Shown one piece after another: positions 25,883 to 34,495 of a stretch of DNA of 49,103 nucleotides. Source of the stretch: Kuenenia sp039794105 (GTDB taxonomy: Bacteria > Planctomycetota > Brocadiia > Brocadiales > Brocadiaceae). The stretch lies in NCBI RefSeq assembly GCF_039794105.1, contig NZ_JBDIWA010000024.1, forward strand, positions 1 to 49,103, in the 5' to 3' direction. A program made the position numbers and the translations under genes. A model generated the notes under the pieces. The model was not told the origin of the DNA. It saw only the letters and a list, made by a program, of their open reading frames with translations, and did not search any database. How positions within the stretch are numbered: the stretch's first letter is position 1; each line of letters starts with the position of its first letter.

Positions 25883-26446
25883 TTATGCCTTTGGCATCTG
25901 ACAATTATTCCTGAGGTTCAGAAGGGAAAGATATGCCTCGTATCCCTTTATCTTCCGGTCATTTTTTCCATTCTCCTTCTTATTTTGCGGCAGAAATGGC
26001 TGTCCATCGGCTTCTAACCGGTTAATTATTCTATACAGTGTAGGGAGCGAGATGATAATATTCTCCGCCTTCAGCAAGCTCTGTATCTCTTTTTTACTGT
26101 TTACGGGATGTGTTTCGAGTAATGCTTTTATCCTGTCTGTTGTTTCTCCGGATATCGATAATGACCTTTTCTGTTTTGGCTTGCGGAATTTTTTGTCGCC
26201 CTCAAGGGAAGAGGGGTCGCCCGGACGGTAACGCTTCTTCCACCGGTAAAACGTATCGGGAGAAATACCGAAATGCCTGCACGTTTTTCTCGCATTTCTC
26301 CCGCATTTTTCGTAATACTCAAACCATGCATATCTTTTTTGGGCTTCTTCTGACATCGCTATATTTTTTCTATAACCACTGTTATCCCCGGCCTGACAAA
26401 GCATTTGACCATACCGGAGTTTATAATGTATTGGCTTAATGCACAC
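25883..26446 (-). pseudogene. Transposase N-terminal fragment (helix-turn-helix only)
   Basis: The frame encodes YAWFEYYEKCGRNARKTCRH, then FGISPDTFYRWKKRYRPGD, the DNA-binding half of an IS481/IS3-like transposase, and a second helix-turn-helix (SKKEIQSLLKAENIIISLPT). The DDE integrase core that should follow is absent; the frame ends after 187 codons. The first 30 codons from the GTG at 26446 are doubtful and ATG 26356 is a better start. It is probably a remnant. Surrounding gaps (25690-25882 and 26447-26570) contain nothing recognisable. Confidence 0.7.
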
Positions 26447-26570
26447 AAAGAGAAAATAATTTGACTTATTTCTTCAAATATACTAGATTAATCCCCTAAT
26501 TTCCTGTCAAATAAATACTTATTTACTTCATGTACCATTAATACCGAATAGCATTTTGCCGGCATTGTCT

Positions 26571-27986
26571 ATGAAATCCTGTACTGCCAGTAAATCCGAA
26601 ATAACGAACCTGCTTGCCCCATTAAGAAAATGTTTAGGGGAAAAAAACGTCCTTATTGCCCCCGAAGACCGGATATGCTATGCATACGACGGTTCAAAAC
26701 AAAAATACCTTCCCGATATTGTTGTGCGGCCACAGACTACGCAACACGTTGTGGAAGCGGTGCGGCTCGCAAATGAACATGAGATTCCGGTCTATCCACG
26801 CGGAGCCGGTTCAGGACTTACCGGCGGCGCGGTTCCTGTCTTTGGCGGCATGGTATTAGACTTTGCCCAAATGAATCGTATCCTGGAAATCGTTTCGGAA
26901 GACCTTGTTGCCACCGTAGAACCCGGCGTTGTTACACAAACATTACAAACAGAAGCCGCCAAATATAATCTTTTTTATCCCCCAGACCCAGCAAGCGCCG
27001 CATTCTCTACGATCGGGGGCAATGTGGCGGAATGCGCTGGCGGGATCACCGGTTTAAAATACGGCGTAACAAGGGATTACATCCTTGCGCTGGAAGTGGT
27101 TCTTGCCGACGGAAGTGTTATTAATACCGGACGAAAAACGCTTAAGAGCGTTACCGGATATGATCTCACCCGGCTCCTTGTTGGTTCTGAAGGTACGCTT
27201 GGTATTTTTACCAGAATCACGGTAAAACTGATTCCATTGCCGGAAAAAATTGAAACGCTTCTCGTTTTTTTCCCGACGCCAAAAGATGCCGTAGAATCAG
27301 CGAATACCATCATCTCTCACAATATTCTGCCCCGCGCACTTGAATTTATTGACAAATCAAGCATCGATTGCATCAAAGGATACCGGCAGGAAATCGAATT
27401 GCCGGAAGATGCAAACGCAATCCTTATCATAGATATTGACGGGGAAGAAACAAGCGTTCAAAAAGGAATTGCACGGGTAAAAACGTTTGTTTCAGAACAC
27501 GGCGCAATTAAGGTTATCGCCGCAAGTGATGCGAAAGAGCGCAATGACCTCTGGGAGGTTCGGCGCATTCTTTCGCCCGCTCTTTATAAAATCGCACCGT
27601 ATAAAATCAATGAGGATATTTGTGTTCCCCGAAGCCGGATATTAGAAATACTTCACGCTATTAACGATATGAATTCCCGTTATCCTCGTCTGAAGGCTGC
27701 AAATTTCGGACATATCGGGGATGGCAATATCCATGTAAATGTAATGTATGAGGTAGAAGGGGACCGTCCGTTTGCGGAAAAAATGATCGATGAAATTATC
27801 CGCAGCACTATCAGGCTAGGTGGAACCATTTCCGGAGAACACGGCATTGGAAATGTAAAATCAAAATTCCTGCCGCTTGAAATAGCGCCGCAGGAATTGC
27901 AGATCATGAAAGATATCAAACGTTTGTTTGACCCCAAAGGCATATTAAATCCAGGCAAATTTTTTAATAATTACACTATGCGGTAA
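26571..27986 (+). CDS. FAD-linked oxidase, GlcD/D-lactate dehydrogenase type
   Basis: A 471-residue flavoenzyme of the VAO/PCMH fold that oxidises a 2-hydroxy acid such as glycolate or D-lactate. The FAD-binding half has YPRGAGSGLTGGAVP, ATVEPGVV, PPDPAS and GGNVAECAGG, followed by LKYGVTRDYILALEVVLADG. The C-terminal half has NFGHIGDGNIHVN and GTISGEHGIG. ATG 26571 is preferred to an upstream TTG; no clear ribosome site is visible. GlcE and GlcF partners are not adjacent, so the electron acceptor is unknown. It is followed by an aminotransferase on the same strand about 260 bases on. Confidence 0.87.
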   Translation: MKSCTASKSEITNLLAPLRKCLGEKNVLIAPEDRICYAYDGSKQKYLPDIVVRPQTTQHVVEAVRLANEHEIPVYPRGAGSGLTGGAVPVFGGMVLDFAQMNRILEIVSEDLVATVEPGVVTQTLQTEAAKYNLFYPPDPASAAFSTIGGNVAECAGGITGLKYGVTRDYILALEVVLADGSVINTGRKTLKSVTGYDLTRLLVGSEGTLGIFTRITVKLIPLPEKIETLLVFFPTPKDAVESANTIISHNILPRALEFIDKSSIDCIKGYRQEIELPEDANAILIIDIDGEETSVQKGIARVKTFVSEHGAIKVIAASDAKERNDLWEVRRILSPALYKIAPYKINEDICVPRSRILEILHAINDMNSRYPRLKAANFGHIGDGNIHVNVMYEVEGDRPFAEKMIDEIIRSTIRLGGTISGEHGIGNVKSKFLPLEIAPQELQIMKDIKRLFDPKGILNPGKFFNNYTMR

Positions 27987-28089
27987 ACAGCGCTATTTTT
28001 GGAATTTTTCAAAAAACCAAAGTGTTATGGTATTCGTTATTCAATACATATTTAGATTGATTTTGCATTTTAAGTGGTCACCCTGGTAG

Positions 28090-28169
28090 TCTACAGTCTA
28101 CAGTCGGCAGATTGAGGACTGAGGACTGAGGACTGTTTTCATGCTTGTTTAGAGTTCCGGCTATGCCAC
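28090..28169 (-). repeat. Mosaic repeat module C, upstream of the aminotransferase
   Basis: Read on the minus strand this contains GGCATAGCCGGAACTC, AAACAAGCATGAAAACAGTC and three CCTCAGT-type units. It is a close relative of 6897-6963 and of 29419-29490. With the latter it forms inverted copies on either side of the aminotransferase gene. Confidence 0.75.
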
Positions 28170-28243
28170 TTTCTGGTTTAGCAGTGTCTTACATTTTTAT
28201 ATAGGTTTTTATTTTTTGTTCAGAAAAAGGAGTCTTTTTTTTT

Positions 28244-29419
28244 ATGGTATTATCGAGAGTTGCGAGAGAGATACAAGCATCAGCCACCCTTGCCATTACC
28301 GCCAAGGCAAAACAATTAGCCGCTGAAGGCAAAGACGTCATTGGTTTTGGCGCCGGTGAACCGGATTTTGACACACCGGAAAATATTAAAAATGCCGCCA
28401 TAAAAGCGATTAAAAATGGCTTTACCAAATATACCCCCACTTCCGGCATGCCAAAATTAAAAGAGGCAATCTGTGAAAAACTTTTTAACGACAACCATCT
28501 GAAATACACCCCTTCACAAATCCTTGTTTCAGCAGGGGCAAAACAATCTATTTGCAATATAGCGCTCGTTCTGTGCGATATCGGAGACGAAGCAATCATA
28601 CCCTCCCCTTATTGGGTCAGTTATCCGGAAATGGTGACGTTGGCAGGGGCAAAGCCTATTTTCCTGGAAACGACCGACAAAGATAGTTTTAAGATTACGA
28701 AGGAATCGCTGGCTAATGTTATTACGCCCAAATCAAAACTGCTTTTTTTGAACAGCCCTTCCAACCCTACCGGTATGGTCTATACAGAAGAGGAATTGCG
28801 GGAAATAGTGACGTTTGCCGTTCAAAAGGGATTATATGTAATTTCCGATGAAATCTATGAAAAAATTCTCTATGACGGCGCTACGCATTTCAGCCCGGCG
28901 GCGATTAATGATGACTGCTATAATAAAGTTATAACGGTAAATGGGTTTTCAAAAGTCTATTCAATGACCGGGTGGCGTCTGGGCTATGCCGCGGGACCTG
29001 AAAAAATAATTAAAGCGGCAACCAATATTCAGGATCACACCACTTCCGGTGCAAATTCTATTACCCAGCTTGCAGGACTTGAAGCCCTTCGGGGTAGTCA
29101 GGAGCCGGTAACCGTCATGGTTAAAGAATTTGACCGGCGCAGGAAATACATCGTAGAAAGGCTTAATACCATAAAAGGCATTTCCTGCTTATTGCCGCAA
29201 GGGGCTTTTTATGCCTTCCCAAATGTATCCCGTCTTTGTGAAAACCTCTCCTTAAAAGGTTCTTTTGATCTCGTCTCTCTCCTGCTAGAAAAGGCACACA
29301 TTGCGTTTGTTCCCGGCGCCCCTTTCGGTGCTGATGCGCATATAAGGATTTCATACGCAACGTCTATGGAGAATATTGAAAAAGGGATGGACCGGTTTGA
29401 GAAATTCCTAAATACCTAA
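28244..29419 (+). CDS. aspC: Aspartate aminotransferase (class I, Ib type)
   Basis: A 391-residue PLP enzyme moving the amino group between aspartate and 2-oxoglutarate. It has GAGEPDFDTP near the N-terminus, SNPTGMVY, the PLP-lysine segment GFSKVYSMTGWRLGY, and a C-terminal HIRISYATS with the carboxylate-binding arginine. The short spacing and TSGMPKLKEAI are typical of subgroup Ib aspartate/prephenate aminotransferases, so prephenate may also be a substrate. ATG 28244 follows AAAGGAG. The gene is bracketed by inverted copies of a dispersed repeat, one starting at its stop codon. Confidence 0.9.
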   Translation: MVLSRVAREIQASATLAITAKAKQLAAEGKDVIGFGAGEPDFDTPENIKNAAIKAIKNGFTKYTPTSGMPKLKEAICEKLFNDNHLKYTPSQILVSAGAKQSICNIALVLCDIGDEAIIPSPYWVSYPEMVTLAGAKPIFLETTDKDSFKITKESLANVITPKSKLLFLNSPSNPTGMVYTEEELREIVTFAVQKGLYVISDEIYEKILYDGATHFSPAAINDDCYNKVITVNGFSKVYSMTGWRLGYAAGPEKIIKAATNIQDHTTSGANSITQLAGLEALRGSQEPVTVMVKEFDRRRKYIVERLNTIKGISCLLPQGAFYAFPNVSRLCENLSLKGSFDLVSLLLEKAHIAFVPGAPFGADAHIRISYATSMENIEKGMDRFEKFLNT

Positions 29420-29490
29420 GCTGGGATAGACAGAACCAAACAAGCACGAAAACAGTCCTCAGTCCTCAATCGGCAATCTGCCAACTTGTA
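29419..29490 (+). repeat. Mosaic repeat module C, downstream of the aminotransferase
   Basis: AGCTGGGATAGACAGAACCA is followed by AACAAGCACGAAAACAGTCC and TCAGTCCTCAATCGGCAATC, closely matching the copy in the sdh operon. It begins at the aspC stop codon and is inverted relative to the copy at 28090-28169. Confidence 0.75.
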
Positions 29491-29506
29491 GGAATGCCAA
29501 CAACAA

Positions 29507-29797
29507 ATAGTAAAGGGCTTTGGTGTTTTAGCAATAAGTGTGAAGTTGAGTGTAAAGCGGCTAAGAGAACATGGTCCGAAGGGATTTTTTCGTCAGGCAG
29601 TGCGAACAATGTCCGCCCTCCTGCTTACACCTGAGGTAAGAGAAAAGGTGCAAAAGTGACTGGGCAGAGGGCAGGGTATTTCTGAAACAGGCAAGAAATT
29701 AAATATCAATTCAAGTACGATTCACAAAGCAATCCAAAGCGGACAGTTAGCGAAAAAAAACGGCAGAAGGCTTTCGAGGGCAAAGAAACAAAAGTGA
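29507..29797 (+). pseudogene. Decayed transposase N-terminal fragment
   Basis: One frame reads VKRLREHGPKGFFRQAVRTM, then LLLTPEVREKVQK, a TGA stop at 29657, then LGRGQGISETGKKLNINSST, IHKAIQSGQLAKKNGRRL and a second stop at 29795. The pattern (LTPEV, glycine-rich helix-turn-helix, TIHKAI..GQL) is that of the DNA-binding part of a transposase family common in bacteria. The internal stop and missing catalytic domain show it is dead. The remaining sequence to 29970 has no gene. Confidence 0.65.
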
Positions 29798-29970
29798 GCG
29801 TGCCGCGATCGATATTCGCACCGGTATGGGCATTGGAGGTATGCGGGAATAAGCGTAAGCCGCAGGGTAAACAGCATATGAGCGGGTATGGAAAAGAATC
29901 TAAAGCTTAAAATGACTTTTGATATGCTGAAATCACAAACCAAGAGGTGATACAGACCTCCTGCCACTAC

Positions 29971-32052
29971 TCATTCACAGGTGTTCGTCAAATAAATATC
30001 CCTATCGATCCGTACTCCGGCAGTCGGACAAACATTAACGCACTCCTCGCAACCATCGCAGTGAGTCTCGCCCAAAGGAATATTCATCATGGGGGTAATG
30101 CGTGTTGAAAATCCCCTTCCTGCATCGCCCAGTATATGGCATTTTTTAACTTCATCGCAGGCCCTTACACAAGCATTGCAATTTATACACTTATGTGTTT
30201 CCATCCTTATTTTTTCATGGGAATAATCGGTTTTGTAAGTTCTTCTGGCGCCTACATATAAGTTCTGATCAGCCTGATATTTCTGGGAATGCTTCTTTAA
30301 CGAACAAATGTCCACTACATTGCATCCACATTCCAGGCATCTATTTGCCTCATTTGTCATCTCATCTCTTGTAAAACTACATTCGACTTCTTCAAAATTG
30401 CCAAGGCGTTTTTCAACCGGCAGCAAATCGATTTCTTTTCTTGTACCAGGTTTAAAAGATTCAAACATTTCAGCGGGCAAAGTATCCAGATCTCCCGGAT
30501 AGGAACTGAAGCGGATTTTTTCTCCCACCACCTCTTCCCCGTTAAGAAATTGATTTATTGACTGTGCGGCCTTTCTTGCATCTGCTACTGCACGAACGGC
30601 AAGATCAGGCCCTTTATAACAATCTCCGGCAACAAAAATTCTTGGGTCTGCAACCGTTTGGTAGCTGTTTCCTTTTGTATCGAACAAGCCCCATTTATTC
30701 ACCGCCTTGTTTTTAACAAAAGAAAAGTCCGTTTTCTGGCCAATGGCCATAATGATCGAATCCGCCTCAATTGCAAACTCACTACCTTCGACGGCGACCG
30801 GGCGCCTTCTCCCGCTCTCATCGGGCTCACTCAGTTCCATTTTTACGCAGATTATTTTAAGGCCGTTGCCGGATTTTTCTATTTTTATGGGGTTGGTTAA
30901 TACCTGGATATCCACCCCCTCGTCATAGGCATCCCGGACTTCGGCATGATGGGCGGGCATTTCTTTTTCTGTACGCCGATACACAATAGTTGCTTTCGCT
31001 CCCAGCCTCACAGAAGCCCTTGCGGCGTCCATTGCTGTGCTTCCTCCCCCTGCAACAACCACACGCCTTCCAATACTCACTGGTTCATATTTAGCAAGTT
31101 TTTCCAGCAAATCTATGCCCGAAAAAACTCCGGGCAAATCCTCTCCTTCTATATTCATATACGATGCCTTGGAAGCCCCCACAGCTAGGAGGATTGCGTC
31201 AGAATCCTGGATGATTTTTTCAAAATCAACATCCTTTCCTACCTCTGTATTGTAATGAATAGTGACGTCTAGCTGGTTTATTATGGCGTCTCCTTCCAAA
31301 TCCATAACTTTTTCTGGAAGTCTGTAGTATGGGATTCCGTAACGTAACATTCCACCATGTTTCGGATGGCGTTCGTAGATAGTTACTTCATGCCCTTGTA
31401 ATCTGAGATAGTATGCTGCGGAAAGACCTGCAGGTCCCGCCCCTATAATCGTTACCTTTTTGCCTGAAGATTTTTGAGGTGTTTTCGGCAAAAAGGGGCC
31501 GCCTTCTTTTTCTTCCATTTCTGAAATATAGCGCTTTTGAATGCCAATTAATATCGGTTTATCAACTTTTTGACGGCGGCAAACGTCCTCGCATGGCCTT
31601 GGACAAACACGTCCCAAAACATTTGGGAAAGGCGCCTTTTCCCGAATAAGAGTCGCCGCTTCTTTATACAGCCCCCTTGCTTCTAAAAAAAGGAAACCTT
31701 GTATATTGATATTAGCAGGACAGCCTTTTTGGTTGCATGGAGCATAACAATCGCCAAAATGATCTGAAAGGAGTAAATCCAGCGCAGCCTTTCGTGATGC
31801 CCGGACTTTTTCGTTTTCCAGCTCCACTACCATGCCATTTTCCAATTTAGTGGAACAAGATGGAACCATACCCCCCCGACCGCTTTTCTGCTCTACCGTA
31901 CAAACCCAACAACTTCCGTAATGCGATATTTTTTCATTATGGCAAAGAGTCGGGATTTCCACCCCCAGCGATTTCGCCGCATCATATATGGTCATACCAG
32001 TATCAAACTGGTAATCCTTTCCATCGATAGTAACGTTGACTTTGTTTGACAT
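29971..32052 (-). CDS. NAD(P)-binding FeS flavoprotein, NfnB/GltD fusion (StnA-like)
   Basis: A 693-residue cytosolic electron-transfer subunit. Domains in order: [2Fe-2S] ferredoxin (Cys37, 48, 51, 66); NuoG-type His-Cys3 cluster (His98, Cys102, 106, 111); GltD-type [4Fe-4S] motif (Cys150, 154, 158); FAD site GAGPAG (204-209); NADP(H) site GGGSTAMD (335-342) with YRR (358-360); a RCLECGC motif; and two C-terminal [4Fe-4S] motifs (CINCNACVRAC, CDGCEECVNVC). This is the NfnB-like catalytic subunit of Stn-type transhydrogenases. It lies two bases after the NuoF-like gene. A formate-dehydrogenase partner role is an alternative, but no molybdenum subunit is nearby. Confidence 0.85.
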   Translation of the reverse strand: MSNKVNVTIDGKDYQFDTGMTIYDAAKSLGVEIPTLCHNEKISHYGSCWVCTVEQKSGRGGMVPSCSTKLENGMVVELENEKVRASRKAALDLLLSDHFGDCYAPCNQKGCPANINIQGFLFLEARGLYKEAATLIREKAPFPNVLGRVCPRPCEDVCRRQKVDKPILIGIQKRYISEMEEKEGGPFLPKTPQKSSGKKVTIIGAGPAGLSAAYYLRLQGHEVTIYERHPKHGGMLRYGIPYYRLPEKVMDLEGDAIINQLDVTIHYNTEVGKDVDFEKIIQDSDAILLAVGASKASYMNIEGEDLPGVFSGIDLLEKLAKYEPVSIGRRVVVAGGGSTAMDAARASVRLGAKATIVYRRTEKEMPAHHAEVRDAYDEGVDIQVLTNPIKIEKSGNGLKIICVKMELSEPDESGRRRPVAVEGSEFAIEADSIIMAIGQKTDFSFVKNKAVNKWGLFDTKGNSYQTVADPRIFVAGDCYKGPDLAVRAVADARKAAQSINQFLNGEEVVGEKIRFSSYPGDLDTLPAEMFESFKPGTRKEIDLLPVEKRLGNFEEVECSFTRDEMTNEANRCLECGCNVVDICSLKKHSQKYQADQNLYVGARRTYKTDYSHEKIRMETHKCINCNACVRACDEVKKCHILGDAGRGFSTRITPMMNIPLGETHCDGCEECVNVCPTAGVRIDRDIYLTNTCE

Positions 32053-32054
32053 AA

Positions 32055-33839
32055 TTATCCTTTTAAAATAGCGTCAAATTTGCAGACTTCATAACACATC
32101 CCACACTTAATACAGATTTTCTGATCAATATGGTGAACCTTTTTCGTCTCTCCGGTTATAGCGTCTACCGGACAGTTTTTATAGCATAAGTGGCAACCAG
32201 TGCATGACCCATCAATAACCGAAAATTTGATGAGTTCTTTACACACGCCGGCCCTGCATTTATTTTCTTTAATATGTTCTACATATTCATCTTTAAAATA
32301 TTTGAGTGTGGTCATAATAGGATTAGGCGCTGTTTTTCCCAATCCGCACAATGAAAGATCTTTGACTTTTTCCGAAAGATCCTCTAGTTCCTCCAGGTCA
32401 GCCATGCCACCCCTGCCTTCTGTTATCTTTTCCAGTATCTCAAGCAACCTTTTAGTTCCAATACGGCAGAAGGTACATTTACCGCATGACTCGTTTTGTG
32501 TAAATGTAAGGAAAAACTTTGCGACATCCACAATACAGGTATCATCATCCATAACTACCATGCCGCCGGATCCCATAATTGCACCTGTCGCAGAGATACT
32601 TTCATAGTCTACCGGCGTATCAAGCAACCTTTCCGGAACACAACCACCTGAAGGCCCGCCTAATTGAACTGCTTTAAAAGGTTTACCTGAAGATGTCCCC
32701 CCACCAATGGTGTATATGATATCTCGTAAAGGAATTCCCATATCAACCTCAATAAGTCCACCTCTGGCAATTTTCCCCGCCAGTGAAAAAACCTTCGTTC
32801 CCTTGCTTTTTTCCGTTCCGTATGAGGCATATGTTTTCGCGCCATTATTGATAATCCATGGTACTGAAGCTAGTGTTTCAACATTATTTATATTAGTAGG
32901 ATATTCCCACAATCCTGATACTGCAGGAAAAGGCGGCTTTAATCTTGGGTGTCCGCGTTCGCCCTCTATAGAGGCAATCAGCGCTGTTTCTTCTCCACAA
33001 ACAAAGGCGCCTGCACCTTCTTTAATCTTTAAGTGAAAAGAAAATTCGCTATCTAATATATTGTGACCTAAAAGGTTTTTTTCTGTTGCCTGACTAATGG
33101 CTAATTTTAACCGCTTTATCGCTAGAGGGTACTCGGCACGAACATATACATAACCATATTCTGCACCAATTGCATATCCACCAATTATCAATCCTTCAAT
33201 CACCTTGTGTGGGTCGCCTTCCAAAACTGCCCTGTCCATAAATGCGCCGGGATCACCCTCGTCTGCATTGCAAATCATGTATTTTTTTTCTCCGGTGCTA
33301 TTTCTGGCAAATTGCCATTTAAGACCTGTTGGAAATCCAGCGCCGCCCCTGCCCCTTAATCCGGAAGTCTTTATCTCATCGATAACCTGTTGCGGAGACA
33401 TAGTTCCCAAAACTTTTTTAACTGCCTCATAGCCTCCTTTTTCAATATAGGGATCAATATTGTCTGGATCGATAATACCGCAGTTTTCTAAAACAATCTT
33501 ATGCTGTTTTTGCCGAAAATCTTCTCTTCTGTCTGGCTTACTTGAATCTTCGATGATGAATTTTTCATCAATTGCGCCCTGATTAAGGAGTGGATCCAAT
33601 ATCTTGTCTAAGTCTTTTTTATGAACGTTTCCCATCATCAGATGGTTGCCATCGGGATAAAAAACTTCCAGGATTGGTTCTTTAAAACACATTCCATTGC
33701 ATGATGTGTGGCTTAAAGAAACATCGGGATTGTTTTCAATCTTTGAAGCCAATTCTCCATAAAGATCCTTAGCCCCTGCTGCTATGCCACAACTTCCTAA
33801 ACCAATTACAAATCTTATGTGCTGATTATTCTTTTCCAT
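32055..33839 (-). CDS. NuoF-like NADH-binding subunit (StnB/HydB-like)
   Basis: A 594-residue subunit. It has an N-terminal thioredoxin-like ferredoxin (Cys17, Cys47, Cys51), then the NuoF core with FMN/NADH motifs GRGGAGFPTG (163-172), ICNADEGDPGAF and CGEETALIASIEG. An SLBB region, the [4Fe-4S] motif ESCGKCTFCRIGT and a C-terminal two-[4Fe-4S] ferredoxin (CTGCHLCYKNCP, CIKCGMCYEVC) follow. The architecture is that of HydB, HndC and StnB, the NAD-linked and often electron-bifurcating subunits, rather than respiratory NuoF. Its start overlaps the NuoE-like gene by 14 bases. Confidence 0.92.
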   Translation of the reverse strand: MEKNNQHIRFVIGLGSCGIAAGAKDLYGELASKIENNPDVSLSHTSCNGMCFKEPILEVFYPDGNHLMMGNVHKKDLDKILDPLLNQGAIDEKFIIEDSSKPDRREDFRQKQHKIVLENCGIIDPDNIDPYIEKGGYEAVKKVLGTMSPQQVIDEIKTSGLRGRGGAGFPTGLKWQFARNSTGEKKYMICNADEGDPGAFMDRAVLEGDPHKVIEGLIIGGYAIGAEYGYVYVRAEYPLAIKRLKLAISQATEKNLLGHNILDSEFSFHLKIKEGAGAFVCGEETALIASIEGERGHPRLKPPFPAVSGLWEYPTNINNVETLASVPWIINNGAKTYASYGTEKSKGTKVFSLAGKIARGGLIEVDMGIPLRDIIYTIGGGTSSGKPFKAVQLGGPSGGCVPERLLDTPVDYESISATGAIMGSGGMVVMDDDTCIVDVAKFFLTFTQNESCGKCTFCRIGTKRLLEILEKITEGRGGMADLEELEDLSEKVKDLSLCGLGKTAPNPIMTTLKYFKDEYVEHIKENKCRAGVCKELIKFSVIDGSCTGCHLCYKNCPVDAITGETKKVHHIDQKICIKCGMCYEVCKFDAILKG

Positions 33840-34284
33840 ATTTCTTTAGTGTCCCCCGCACTTTTGCTGATGAAAATCCACCAAATACATCTTCATTAAT
33901 CATAATTACAGGGGCGAGAGAGCAACATCCGAGACAAGCCACAGTTTCCATGGAAAACGCTCCATCTTCCGTTGTCTGGTTAATATCAATGCCCAGTTGG
34001 TCTTTCATCGCTACAATAGTAATATCAGCACCTTTCACATGGCAGGCGGTGCCTTTGCACACTTTAACGGTATTTCTCCCTTTAGGGGTTAATTTAAACT
34101 GTGCATAAAACGTGGCTACGCCATAGAGATGGGATTTTGTTATCTCCGACTCCTCACAAACCTGATTTAAGACGTCAAGAGGAAGATATCCATATTCTTC
34201 CTGAATTGACTGTAAAATGGGAATAGAAGCTTCTTTTGTGTTGCCGCAGATTTCTAAATATTTTTTAACATTGGATTGGGACAT
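33826..34284 (-). CDS. NuoE-like [2Fe-2S] subunit (StnC/HydC-like)
   Basis: A 152-residue thioredoxin-fold ferredoxin. The [2Fe-2S] ligands are Cys76, Cys81 (CKGTACHVKG), Cys117 and Cys121 (ACLGCCSLAP), the standard NuoE spacing. The N-terminal helical bundle (LQSIQEEYGYLP) is also typical. It is the first gene of the NuoE-NuoF-NfnB operon and shuttles electrons to or from the NuoF-like subunit. A TATAAT box at 34361-34366 (minus strand) could belong to its promoter, with a poor -35. Confidence 0.93.
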   Translation of the reverse strand: MSQSNVKKYLEICGNTKEASIPILQSIQEEYGYLPLDVLNQVCEESEITKSHLYGVATFYAQFKLTPKGRNTVKVCKGTACHVKGADITIVAMKDQLGIDINQTTEDGAFSMETVACLGCCSLAPVIMINEDVFGGFSSAKVRGTLKKYGKE

Positions 34285-34412
34285 TTTTGCACCATTATAC
34301 CTTTACAGGATGACAGGGAAATTTGGTTTTGATCGATAAACACCATTATTAAATCATAAAATTATAGAATTACAAGTGTTTTAAATTGTCTTGACAATTA
34401 TGTCCCAATGTA

Positions 34413-34440
34413 TTGACATTGACTGTTATGTTGATATAAT
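34413..34440 (+). promoter_or_regulatory. Consensus sigma70 promoter of dnaG-rpoD
   Basis: A perfect -35 TTGACA (34413-34418) and a perfect -10 TATAAT (34435-34440) are 16 bases apart. Transcription would start about 50 bases before dnaG. Confidence 0.8.
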
Positions 34441-34495
34441 TAAAAAGTTTAAGATAGCGCAAATAAAATAAATCACCTTACCTATCGCCAATTCA

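Noticed and set aside
28189..28599. Minus-strand ORF across the aspC start
   Set aside because: A shadow of the aminotransferase coding sequence; no family resemblance.
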